Part shown: positions 1 to 10,743 of the stretch, in pieces | How the letters are laid out: the number at the start of each line of letters is the position of its first letter | Position numbering within the stretch: position 1 is the stretch's first letter | NCBI GenBank assembly: GCA_015698045.1 | Contig: BLAL01000246.1 | Span: 1,178,001 to 1,242,000, forward strand | Direction of reading: 5' to 3' | DNA length: 64,000 nt | Source of the DNA: Rhizophagus clarus | Taxonomy: Eukaryota; Glomeromycota; Glomeromycetes; Glomerales; Glomeraceae | Translations under genes and position numbers: made by a program | The notes under the pieces: generated by a model | The model's database searches: none | What the model saw: only the letters and a program-made list of their open reading frames with translations | What the model was told of the DNA's origin: nothing

Positions 1-1060
1 ATATGTCAAATACAATATATATGAAAAGTATTAAAAATTGTGTTATAACTGCAGTATTAACTGCAGGATCACTATCAGTTACAAAAACTTTTGGTAATAT
101 ACTGGTTGCTTCTTTTATACACTGATATATCCATTTATAGAAAAGCTGTATTTCATCATCAATAATCACTTGAGCTACAATTTGCATCTTTAAATTATTA
201 TCTGGAGTAACAAAAAGAGATAATGGGTGATTATAACAGTTTATTTTGCAAGTATTATCATGTATAATAACATTATAGTAATGTAACCAAAGAATATGCT
301 ATTCAGAACTTATCCAGAAAAGATTAATGAAGAAATAACCAGATCAAACTTCATTGATATCACCTATTGTGGGTTTTCAATTTTTTTATCATGAAATCTT
401 CTTAATAATAATTCTATATCTTCTTCACCTGATGTTGCTTCATGTTAAAATTTACTGATTGCATTGTAAAGATCTGTCTGATAAATTCTTATCTTGAACT
501 TTTCTTGAATAACTTGATATTGTACCATTGCATTTACTTTAGTAAAAATGGTTAAAAATTGAATTTTTTCAAGAATATTTTCTGCTAATTTTTGTAATGT
601 TGGGATGAATTTATTCACTAATACATGACACTCATGACCAATATGTTGATTGTTAAATGTAATAATTTCTAAACAGTCTTTTTTCTTCTTTACCTATATG
701 TTAACTTTTCATGAATACTCTACTTGACAAGATATTATATTTGATTTTGTTATTTTTTTGAAATTTGCTCTTCCAGCATGATGATATAAATGTCTTTATT
801 TTATTACTTTGTTATTTATCTTATCTATCTTTTTACTACCACTAATTTATACTCTATAACCTTTAGCAGCAACATATTTCTTCATAAATTTTTCCATATG
901 GTCCTAATTTTAAAAAGGTTTGCTAACATAAAGATCCAAAGAATTATTCACTTCATTTTTTTTAGTATCTTTATTTTTTTTCATTTTCTTCAGTACCTTC
1001 ATTCTTTTTATTTCTTTCATTTTCATTTTTTTTAGTATCTTCTATTTTACTGCATATGTC
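1..1060 (-). pseudogene. FAR1/MULE-type transposase relic, truncated by window edge
   Basis: Reading the minus strand leftwards gives one nearly continuous but stop-riddled protein. A FAR1-like DNA-binding part (about 950-560) contains pieces such as YVAAKGYRV, KVNI and NNQHIGHECHVLVNKF. The MULE core follows, with VIIHDNTCKINCYNHPLSLF (about 290-210) and then VFVTDSDPAVNTAV (about 95-50). The Asp of HDN and the Asp of TDSD fit the first two catalytic acids of MULE transposases; the third would lie beyond base 1. At least nine in-frame TAA, TAG or TGA codons interrupt it, many at places where Gln, Trp or Arg is expected. An acidic stretch at about 1225-1130 could be an earlier exon. Family assignment is from motif memory. 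It is dead as a gene. Confidence 0.75.
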
Positions 1061-1529
1061 TTCAAATGTTAAAAAAAAAAGAATTGTATTTTTCTTTTAT
1101 TTAGACAATGCATGAAATAAGCTATTTACTTTTCAGTATCAGAAAAATCTTCTGAACTATCATATGCTAACAAAACCTCAAATTCAGCAGTATTTTGAAG
1201 TATTTCTTTTATATTGCAACTAAAGGTAATATTTTTAATTGTGTTTTATTCAATGAAAACAAATAAAAGAATATACTAAATATATTTCATTTAACGAAAT
1301 GAGAGTTAAAAAATGCCAAGAAGTCTTAAAATTAAACAGTACATAATGTAATATGATGATATATAATATATTTATATGATATTTACATGTTAATATATGA
1401 TAAGATAGGATATTTACAATTTCAGCATTAAAGCACATGATAGTGATATATTTTGATTAATTTTTATTGGCTAAATTTATTTAAAACACATGATTGCTAT
1501 AATATTTAATTTTATTGACTAATTTTATA

Positions 1530-1689
1530 GGGGTCATGATGGAGATTGGAATCGCCAATGACATTTTTCCTAAAATTTATATTACTATTTATATAAGAAA
1601 ATTTTAATTATAAAAAAAAAAATAATAAATATTAACTAATATTTATAAATAAAAGTGTTATTATTTGGCGATCCTATCATCATTAACCC
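1530..1689. mobile_element. 160-bp TA-flanked MITE
   Basis: The left end reads GGGGTCATGATGG and continues to ATCGCCAA. The right end, reverse-complemented, reads GGGTTAATGATGATAGG then ATCGCCAA. The imperfect inverted repeats are about 30 bp and are bounded by TA on both sides (1528-1529, 1690-1691), as expected for a TA-targeting non-autonomous DNA transposon. A diverged copy of the end motif (AGGGTTGTCATAATGATAAG) occurs near 3325. Confidence 0.45.
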
Positions 1690-1980
1690 TATCATGTATA
1701 TAACTTAAATAAAATTTTTGATTGGTTAATTTTAGAATTTTAATGATTTATCAAAAATAAAAGAACATTTTTTCTGAATTTTATTTACTTTGAAGTTTAA
1801 AAATTTAAAGTTATATAATTTATTTATTTATTTATTTATTTTTTTTTTTTTTGAAGACATTAGACATCATATTATGTTATTTATGGTTATATAATTTATT
1901 AATTAATCTAAAATTTATATATTTTATTGATATTATTGTATACTTTTTTATTTTCAAGATAAGGAAATATACCAATAAAA

Positions 1981-3180
1981 AATTCAAAAAATAATAAAAA
2001 AAAAAGAGTAAAAAATGAAAAATTAAAAGTAAAAGGGGATTAAAAAGAAACAAAAATAATGAAGAGAAAAATAAAAGAAAATGGAAATAATAAAAGAAAT
2101 AAAAGAAAATAAAATAATAAAGAATAAAAATAAATGAAAAATAAAGGAAATAAAAAGGTATGAAGAAAACAAAAGTAATGGAAGAGAAATAAAAGAGAAT
2201 GAAAATAACAAAAAAAAAGTGAAAGTAAACAAAAACAATAAAAGGAGTGAAGTTAACAAAAAGGAAAGAAACAGAAAAACAAGAAATAGAAAAATAAAGA
2301 GAAATGGAAAAAAACAAAAGCAAGAGAAATAAAATAAAAAGAAATAAAAGAAAGGGTATATGAATAAGTGAAAAAAATAAGAAAAGAGAAAAGTAAAATG
2401 AAAAGAACAAGAAAAAAAAACAGGTGAATGAATGAAAGAAATAAGAAAAAGAAAAAAATAGAATGAGAAAAAATGAGGAAGAAAATAAAGAGAATAGAAT
2501 GTAAGAAAATGAAAAAAAAATAAAAGGAGTAGGATGAAAAAAATAAAGGTAATAGAAATGAAAAAAAGAATAAAAAGAAATGCAAAAATAATAAAAAGAA
2601 ATAAAAAAATAAAAGAGAATGAAAAAGAAATAAAAAAAATAAATAATAAAAAAGAATAAAAGAAATTAAAAAAAAGAGATGAAAATGAAAGAAAATAAAA
2701 AAAAATGAAAAGGAAACAAAAAGAAATAAAAGTAATAAAAAAAAATAAAAAGAAATAAAAGTGATAATTAAAAAAAAACAGAAAAACAAAAAAAAATTAA
2801 AAGAAGTGAAAAAATTAAAGAAAAATAAAAGCAAAAAGAAAATAAAAAAAAACAAATAAGAGAAACAAAAGAAATAAAAGAGAATAGAATGAATTAGTAT
2901 GAAATAGTAATTAATAGATGAAAAAAAATAAAAGTAAAAAAATTACCTTAGTGTTAATTAAAAAAAGAACAAAAGAATCCAAAAAGAACAATTTAATTAA
3001 TAAAAAATGTAATATGTATAAAAAATAAAATATAAAAGTAAATAAAAAAAATAAAAATACAAAATTAAAATTGTATATATTTTAATTGTAAAATTCAAAG
3101 AGTTAAAAAGCCTAAAAAAAGTAAAGATATTTTAATAAGGAACAAATTATAAGAAACAAAAAAAAGAAAAAAAAAGAAAA
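1981..3180. repeat. 1.2-kb A/G-rich polypurine tract
   Basis: The plus strand is almost only A and G with scattered T and very little C, built from degenerate words such as AAATAAAAGAAAATG. The long Phe/Leu/Ser open frames on the minus strand are a by-product, because a pyrimidine-only strand has almost no stop codons. No gene is supported here. Confidence 0.8.
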
Positions 3181-4009
3181 GCATATCTTAAATCCTTGAT
3201 TATGAGTTAGGCAAAGGGTTTAAAGAAAATTATTAAAAACTGTAAATGAGTAAATATTAATATTTATAATATAATTATAATATTATATAGCCAATTAAAA
3301 TTTGTTTCTCATGTGATAGTAAAGGGTTGTCATAATGATAAGGATCATTAATAACATTGTTTCTATAAATAATAATGATATAAAAAAAAAATATTATTAA
3401 AAATATACTTTTAAAATATTATTTAAAAAGTTATCTAGATACTACTTTCAGGTAGTATTAGTTTTTCTACTACTCCTATTATATGACTTAAAAATAAAAT
3501 TTAATTGATTAATTATTAATTGGTTAATTAATTTTAAAATTTTTTTTTATAAAAAAAATTTCATAAGAATAAAATTTTAATAAAATACAATATAAATACA
3601 ATAATTAAACATTTGAAATAACTTAATAAATTTTAATAACTTTTTTATTAAATTTGTAATTTTGTATTGTATCCAATATTAAATATATATTATAGATAAA
3701 CAATTATTTATTTAGTTTATAATACTAGTAATAAATGATACAAATGATAAAAAGAGATGCATAATAAAAAAAAAAATAAAGGAATAAAGTAAAATAAGAA
3801 AAAAAATGAGAAATAAAAAAAGTAAAATAAGAAAAAAAATGAGAAATAAAAAAAGCAATCAAAAATAGAACTTCAAAATACATTATTAAAAATTCTATTA
3901 TACATTTTTGAAAAATTTTAAAAAGTTTTGTTATACTATAATATAAATTTTCTTTTTAAATAATTATATGTAACTATTTTTATTGTATACTTAATAGTTA
4001 GTAAAAAAA
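3181..4009. other. AT-rich intergenic DNA
   Basis: AT-rich sequence with A runs and no coding pattern that I can support. A sequence near 3325 resembles the end of the 1530-1689 MITE. A short duplicated word (AAAAAGTAAAATAAGAAAAA) lies near 3780-3850. Confidence 0.5.
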
Positions 4010-4540
4010 AAATTTTTTTTTTTTTATTTTTTTTTATTTTTTTGTTAAAGATGAATACAATAGTTTTAAAACTCATATTGCCATACGATATAACCTTTAT
4101 GAAAAGATAGCTAATGACTAAAATTAATCATCATATGCTATCCCTTAGCGAAGTACTTAAATTTTAACAACATCTTTCAAAAGGGAATAATGTATACTAT
4201 GCCCCTTAGTCTATACAAAAGTATCCTTGCATAAATCCCATTCTTTTAAAATTAACCAATAAAAAATTTGTATAATAAAAAATAAACAAAAAAGAAAAAT
4301 TTAAATGTAACCTTCAAGGTAAATTAAAAAGAAAGAATACTCTATACTTTTACAATAAAAATAAACTTAAAAATAGGCAGGCAAAACATAACTGCAACTG
4401 CACTATGTTACATAAAAGAAGAATTACGTTATTAATAAAATCCAATGAAAAAAATTAAAAGCTTTGATAATAATCTAGTATATACTTTACGACAAAATAT
4501 TCTAATAGATGCTATAACTTGAACTTGTTTTTTATTCTTT
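4010..4540. repeat. Dispersed repeat, copy A
   Basis: This segment is a diverged copy of 35185-35700 in the same orientation. Shared blocks include GATGAATACAATAGTTT versus AATGAATACAATAGTTT, the GGGAATAATG box, ATAAATCCCATTCT, AAATTAACCAATAAAAAATT and AACTGCAACTGCACTATGTT. It ends just before the inverted-repeat element at 4555. No open frame spans it. Confidence 0.7.
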
Positions 4541-4554
4541 GAATGATACTCTCT

Positions 4555-5022
4555 CTGCCTATTAAAGCTCTGAATTTTCAATTTAATTCTGTTTTTAGTT
4601 CTGATTTGGCTCTCTGATATAAAATTTTACCAAAAGTGTTTTTTGGCCTAAAATTTTTATTAAAAAATATTTTCAGGTTATACTTTTAACTGAAAATATT
4701 TTCAGGTTATACTTTTAATTGAAAATATTTTCAGTTAAAAAATACTACTGAAAAAATATTTTCAGTTTGAAAAATTAGTTCCAGTTCTATTTTTAGATCA
4801 AAAAATGGAATTAAAACCATTTTTTTTAAAAAACACTTCAAACTGAAAATATTTTTAGATGAAGATTTTTAACTAAAAAATGTTTTTCAGTTAAAAGATG
4901 ATTCTAAAAATGTTTTTCAATAAAAAGCTTATTATAAAAAGCGTCCAGTAAGGAACTAAGTTCAGAATTGAAAATAAAACCAAAAATAGAATTAAACTGA
5001 AAATTTGAAGCTCTATTGCCTG
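4555..5022. mobile_element. MITE-like element with about 50-bp inverted repeats
   Basis: The left end (GCCTATTAAAGCTCTGAATT...) and the reverse complement of the right end (GGCAATAGAGCTTCAAATTT...) match over about 50 bp, including AATTTAATTCTGTTTTTAG versus AGTTTAATTCTATTTTTGG. Inside, a unit of about 27 bp containing GAAAATATTTTCAG is repeated at 4665-4765. No target duplication is clear and no coding content is seen. Confidence 0.5.
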
Positions 5023-5869
5023 TTTCATATACACTTGTTGAATAGTAGAACTTCTATAGATGTTTTGGTCTTTGAACCCATTATCAATATCTTATTTGTA
5101 ATGTCTATGAGTAAAGAGTCTTCAGTTTTTATTTGTTTTTTACCATTCTTGTTTCTAAAAATTATTTCTATTAAGTAACTAGATAAGTAAGTAAACAAAA
5201 AAGTCATTTACCATATTTTTGTTTATTATATTATAATTGTTTTTTAAAATTATTTTTGAAAAAAAATTTTTCTAAAAAAATGGGCATAATGATCAGCAGG
5301 AAGAGTGTATTTAAAAAAAATTTTATTATATATTTATTTTATAATAAAAAATTTCAATGCATATTTTTAACTAAATGTATTATGATTTTATATGTAAAAA
5401 TACCAAAATTATTAGTTTAGTATTTTTATATTATAATAAATAACTAAATATTAGATAAATAATAAAATGCGTTGGGTGGGTTTTTGTTAATATTTTTGTT
5501 AATATTTTACAATAAAATATTACATGACCTTTGAATTAAAAAAAAAAAAAAAAAAATACTATAATAAATTTTTTAAATATATGTATAAAATTTAATCTGT
5601 TAAGTACATTATGTCTAAAATTATATAAAAGCTAATAATAATATAATAATAACCAATATAATAATAATTATAAAAAATAGCTATATATTTTGAATTTTAT
5701 TCAATTATTTTAGATATATATTTTGACTAAATTTTGATATAAATATTAAATGTTTATTATATAAAATAAAAAATTTCTTGTTAATGTTATATACTTAAAT
5801 AAAATTTTGCTATACATTTTGATAATTTTTTAGATAGTAACGTTAATTATATAAAAATTGTTTATAATT
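5023..5869. other. AT-rich intergenic DNA
   Basis: No coding sequence, RNA gene or clear repeat structure is supported. A 60-codon minus-strand frame at 5025-5207 has no recognisable features. Confidence 0.5.
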
Positions 5870-6800
5870 AGGAATCATTTGAAGATAAAGAGATAAAAAA
5901 GAGAGTGATTAAGAAAGATAATAATGAAAGAAGTAATTAAAAATAAAAGAATATTGAAAGAAGTGATTAAAAATGAAAGAGAAATGAAATAAATGATCGA
6001 AAATAAATAGTAATGTAAAGAGCAATCAAAAATAAAAAGAAAATAAAAAAAAAATAATCAAGAATAAAAGAAATAATTAAGGATGAAAAAAGAACAAAAT
6101 AATAATAAAAAAAAAGATTAAGGATAAAAAAGGAATAAAAAAAATAATCAAGAATAAAATAATGATAAAAAAAGTAATTAAAGATAAAAAGGAAATAAAA
6201 AAAAGGAAAATAAAATAACAATTAAAGATAAAATAATGATAAAAAAGAAAATTAAGAATAAAGAGAAAATGAAAAAAATAATTAAAAATAAATAATGATA
6301 AAAAAAGCAATTAAGGATGAAAAAAAAATAAAAAAAATAATCAAAAATAAAATAATGATAAAATAATGATAAAAAAAAAGATTAAGGATAAAAAAAGAAC
6401 AAAAGTAATAATTAAAAATTAAATAATAATAAAAAAAGAGATTAAAAATGAAAAAAAAATAAAAAAAACAATTAAGAATAAAAAAGAATGAAAAAAATAA
6501 TCAAAAACAAAAAAAAACAAAAGGAATAATTAAAAAAAAAGGGAAATAAAAGAAATAATAAAAAATAAAAAAGAAAGCAAAAGAAATAAAAATGAAAGTA
6601 AAAAAAAAACAATAAAAGATGAAAATAAAAGTAAAAAAAAATGATAAAAAATAAGAGAAAATAAGAGAAAATAAAAGAATAATAAACAATAAAAGAATTA
6701 TAAAAAGATATAATAAAAAATAAAATAAAAAAATAAAAATAAAGAAAGCAAAATCTAAAATAAAATGAAAATAAAATCACAAAAAAAGAAAATCCAGCTA
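5870..6800. repeat. 0.9-kb A-rich purine tract with degenerate tandem structure
   Basis: The plus strand is A-rich with words such as AATAATGATAAAAAAAG, GATTAAGGATAAAAAA and AATAATCAAGAATAAAA recurring irregularly. The minus-strand Phe/Tyr/Ile open frames are composition artefacts. Confidence 0.75.
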
Positions 6801-7124
6801 AAAAAAATAAGAAAAGATGGTTAGAAATTATTTTTAATAATTGAAAATTTGCTAAACTTTTAATAAAAAGTTAGCCAAATAGTATAATTTTATATTAATA
6901 GTTTTAGTTTTTATATTATATAAAAAATTAGTACTTTAATTTGCTATATCTTCAAATTCTATACTATTATATACTATTATATATAACTTTAATTTCAGGT
7001 TTTAATAATTAAATTTTTTACTTTTTATGTGAATTATGAATTAATTAGTGATCTGTAATAGAAGTAGAAAAATGCACAGGTCAAATGAAAAAAAATCAGA
7101 ATTTGCTTTATTTTAATATGCTCT

Positions 7125-7252
7125 TGCCAATTTTTATATAATTCTGCCGATTTGTATATAATTATGCCGATTTTTATATAATTGTGCCAATTTTTATATA
7201 ATTCTGCCGATTTTATATTATTCTGCCGATTTTTGTATAATTCTGCCAATTT
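7125..7252. repeat. 20-bp subterminal tandem repeat (left end)
   Basis: About six copies of a 20-bp unit close to TGCCGATTTTTATATAATTC lie just inside the left terminus of the CACTA-like element. In this family subterminal repeats are transposase binding sites. That role is inferred here. Confidence 0.8.
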
Positions 7253-7689
7253 TTCTCATCAGTTTTGTCATTTTTAATTGGCTGGCTATACAATTACATC
7301 ATTTGTTTATTGATTTATTGATTTTTTTTTTATTTTTGCTTATTACATTTCATTTTTTTCCTTCTGCTCATTTACAAATAGAAAAAAAAAGTAACTGTTA
7401 GAATGCATTTCTTTAAATAAAAAAAAACAAACAAACAAAAAATTAGTACACACTACTGAAATGCCGTCATCCAAAGAAGCTGTCAAGCGAAACCTATAAA
7501 TAAAGAAAAAATATATACAAATGTTAATAAACGTCTCCTTAAATAATAAAGATAAAAAGAAAGTACCTTAAAAACCAGAATGCCACAGTTCCAAGCGAAA
7601 ACTACAAAGAAACATTAGAATGTTTCTAAAATAATTTAGTTTCTGGGATGTAGTCTTTTTAGTCTTTAGGTAAGTTTCAAACAAACCTT

Positions 7690-8430
7690 TTTTTTCTTTT
7701 TTTTATGTAAGTTTCGAAATTTTCAAAACCTTTTTTTAGGAAACGTGTTTTACTAATGTTTTTTTTGTAGCTTCCGGTCTTCGATTCTTGGACGATAGGC
7801 GTAATTAATGTAAGTTTCGATTTTCGAAACTTTTTTTTTTAGGGAACGTTTTACTAACGTTTTCATCTCTTTTTTTTGTAACTTCCGGTCTTCGATTCTT
7901 GGACGATAGGCGTAATTAATGTAAGTTTCGATTTTCGAAACTTTTTTTTAGGAAATGTTTTACTAACGTTTTCATCTTTTTTTTTAATTTAAAAAAACAA
8001 ATTTTTTTTTTATTTAATTTTAAAAAAAAACGAATTTTTTTTTATTTTTTTTTTTAATTTAAAAAAAAAATTCTTAGCTTTATTGTAAAAACGGCGAGTT
8101 TCGTGTTAAAGAAATATTCTAATGTTTCTTTCTTTTCTCCATTTTTATAGAAAGGCGAATTGACAATAGAAATGTACTAATGTCCCTTTTTTCTCTCCTT
8201 GGACGATGGGCGTAATTAATGTAAGTTTTGAAGTTTTTTTCGAAACTTTTTCTTTTTGTTTTTTAGGAAACGTTTTACTAATGTTTTCATCTTTTTTTTT
8301 GTAAGTTCCGGTCTTCGATTCTTGGACGATAGACGTAATGAATGTAAGTTTTGAATTTTCGAAATGTTTTTTTTTTTTTTAAGAAACGTTTTACTAACGT
8401 TTTCAACTTTTTTTTTTGCAGGTTCTGATC
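7690..8430 (+). repeat. Iterated unit of about 110 bp with exon/intron-like borders
   Basis: A unit made of GTAAGTTTCG, then GAAACTTTTTT, AGGAAACGTTTTACTAACGT, a T tract, and a 39-bp block (CTTCCGGTCTTCGATTCTTG then GACGATAGGCGTAATTAAT) recurs. The 39-bp block is found at about 7770, 7881 and 8307, with a partial copy near 8200. Each block is followed by GTAAGT, and the first is preceded by TTTTTTGTAG. The blocks therefore look like duplicated mini-exons between introns. No long frame is maintained. Confidence 0.65.
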
Positions 8431-8459
8431 AGACGTTTTTAGTAATTAGGCTTCTTTAC

Positions 8460-9170
8460 AAGTATGTTTCTTTTTATTTCATTTTATTTTCATTTATGAT
8501 CAATTACATTTCGTTATTTACTAACTTTCCCTTCATTTTTTTCTTTTATTCCCTTTGTTTCTTTTTGTTTATTTTCAATTCTTTTCGTTTTTTTTCACTC
8601 ACTCTCCTTTTCATTCGTCTCTTTACGTTCCTCCTCTTTTCATTTTATTTTTTATCTTTTCCCTCCTTTTCATTTCACCCTTTATGCTTCCCCCTTCTTT
8701 TCATTTCGTTCCTTTCTCTTTTCGTTTTATTTCCTCTTTTTTTTGTTTTTTTACATTTCCTCCCTTTCTTTTTGTTCCTTTACGTTTCCCTCTTCTTTCT
8801 TTTTCGTTCCTTTACGTTTCCCCCTCCTTCTTTTCGCTCCTTTATATCTCCCTTCTCTCTTTTCGTTCCTTTATGTTTTCCTACTATTCTTTTTGTTTTT
8901 TTTTTATATATTACACTATCCTTTTTTTCTTATATTTCCTTCTTTATTCCTTTCACTTTCTTTAACTTTGTATTCTTTTCATTTTTTTTTTGTTTTCCCT
9001 TACTTCTTTTCATTTCCCTCCCTTTTCCGTTTCTTCTTCCTTTTCATTTCTTTTATTTCACTTTTTTTCTTTATTGTTATTCCTATTTTTTAACACATTT
9101 CTTTACTTTGATTCATTTTTTTTTATTTTCATTATAGATTTCTTTTTTTTTAGATTAATTTTCTATTAAA
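8460..9170. repeat. 0.7-kb T/C-rich polypyrimidine tract
   Basis: Plus-strand T/C-rich sequence with degenerate words such as TTTTCGTTCCTTTACGTTTC. The 257-codon Phe/Ser/Pro frame across it is a composition artefact. It lies inside the CACTA-like element. Confidence 0.75.
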
Positions 9171-9311
9171 ATAAATTCTTATTTTTTAATTACTAATAAA
9201 ACGTGTAAAATTTTTAAATTAAACTACTTTGAATAAAATTTTTTGAGAAAAAATAAATTTTTGCATGTGTCGTACTTCTTTAAATATAAAGAAAATAAAT
9301 TGGTTGAATTT

Positions 9312-9475
9312 GCATGCATTATTTAAAATCGGAGTGCCGATTTGCATGCACTATTTAAAAATCGGAGTGCCGATTTGCATGCACTATTAAAAATCAGAGC
9401 TGATTTGCATGCACTATTTAAAAATTGGAGTGCTGATTTGCATGCACTATTTAAAAATCAGAATGCCGATTTTTT
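9312..9475. repeat. 33-bp subterminal tandem repeat (right end)
   Basis: Five copies of a unit of about 33 bp, GCATGCACTATTTAAAAATC followed by GGAGTGCCGATTT. Each contains a short inverted pair AAATCGG/CCGATTT and the same TGCCGATTT core as the left-end array. Confidence 0.8.
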
Positions 9476-9619
9476 GTGACAAATCAGCAATGCCGTTTGT
9501 TACCTTTTCGCGCCAAAAAATCGGCAAAAATTTGCAACAAATCGGACAAAAATATCCAAAAATCAGACAAAAATCGGACTGCCAATTTTTGGCAATTTTT
9601 TTTTATTTGACCTGTGATG

Positions 9620-10395
9620 ATTAGCATATGGGAAATCTCACGTTATATCTGATAAAAGTTTTTAAGAAATGATTTTAAAAAAAAGATTTTTTACGAATAA
9701 AAAGTTACAGTAATTGGCTATCTATTAATGTGATTTCCTTTTTATATTCCTTATGTAAATAATTGCGTAATTCTCTTATGAATAATTATGATCTATATAA
9801 ATATTACCAAATTTGGAGGATCATTAAATTGGCCAGAATTACGGCATTAAGAAATTACGAATATGACAAATAATGGATGTGATAAATATATTTTTACTAA
9901 CCGAAAAAATTCTAAGTTCCCAGAATACTTAGTAAAAATGAAGAATGGAGGATGCGACACCATATGACAATTATTTTTACTATGATCATGTAATTCTACC
10001 CTGCTTTAACAGACCTTCAAATTTGGTAAATCTAGCCTTGAATTTTATTATTACCAATTTCTACTTCTATTGTGGATTACGAATTAAAAATAAAAAGTAA
10101 ATATACTGTATCTTTATTTACAAAATTAAAAGGATTTAAAAATTTTTAAAAAAAAACAAAATAAAAACAAAATAAAAAAAAAATAATATAATATAATATA
10201 CCTTTAATGCAAAAGATTTAAAAAAAAAAATTAGAAAAGAAAAAAAAAATTGAAACAAAAAAAAAAAGAAATATACAATATTTTTGAAAGCTTTAATGCA
10301 AAAAAACATCTGAAAAGAAAAAGATAACATGTAAACAAATAACTTTTGTATATGTACTGTAAACTTAGAAATTTTCATTATAAAATAAGTATCTT
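9620..10395. other. Intergenic DNA
   Basis: AT-rich sequence with no supported gene. A GGCCAGAATTACGG motif near 9830 recurs in diverged form near 12650, 29945 and 43850, so part of this is probably an old dispersed repeat. Confidence 0.4.
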
Positions 10396-10396
10396 A

Positions 10397-10406
10397 AATT
10401 ATATTT

Positions 10407-10410
<4 letters not shown>
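10397..10410. repeat. Target-site duplication, left copy
   Basis: AATTATATTTAATT, identical to 12464-12477, sits directly beside the poly(A) end of the retro-insertion. Confidence 0.9.
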
Positions 10411-10447
<37 letters not shown>

Positions 10448-10457
10448 AAGAAATGCT

Positions 10458-10463
10458 TTTATT
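10458..10463 (-). promoter_or_regulatory. Polyadenylation signal AATAAA of the retro-insertion
   Basis: On the minus strand AATAAA lies 18-23 bases before the A tail (context AGAAATAAAAGCATTTC). This fits a tail added to a normal cleaved mRNA rather than a random A tract. Confidence 0.7.
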
Positions 10464-10743
10464 TCTGAAAAAAGATAGAAAAGGTTACAAAATTTCAAAA
10501 ACTACAAAGCCAGCCCGTTCCCCACATTAGGGTCACAAACCATCTCATGACTACTATATCCCTAGCCAATTCTCTTTAATGTAATAGGGAGTCTAGTTAT
10601 AGAATTGTTCAAGGTATAAAGGTAAACGAAAAAATAAAAAGAAAAATTCTACGATCTAATAAAACAAAAAACATTACATAAAGCGAATGCTAAGCATGAC
10701 AAGAAGTTAGTATGGAATCTTCTATCTATCCCTCTCAACTAAA

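Larger units (their letters stand above)
7075..9616. mobile_element. CACTA-like non-autonomous DNA transposon
   Basis: The left end CACAGGTCAAATGAAAAAAA is matched by the right end read in reverse, CACAGGTCAAATAAAAAAAA. The two ends are flanked by the same 3-bp word ATG (7072-7074 and 9617-9619). CACTA/EnSpm elements have termini beginning CACTA or CACAG, 3-bp target duplications and arrays of subterminal repeats. Here both ends carry tandem repeats sharing the core TGCCGATTT. No transposase is recognisable inside, so it would be non-autonomous. Confidence 0.6.

Noticed and set aside
1877..2855. Overlapping 177- and 200-codon minus-strand frames rich in Phe, Leu and Ser
   Set aside because: They lie in a purine-only tract; a pyrimidine-rich strand cannot easily form stops, and no folded-protein pattern is present.
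8364..9137. 257-codon Phe/Ser/Pro-rich plus frame
   Set aside because: Composition artefact of the T/C tract inside the CACTA-like element.
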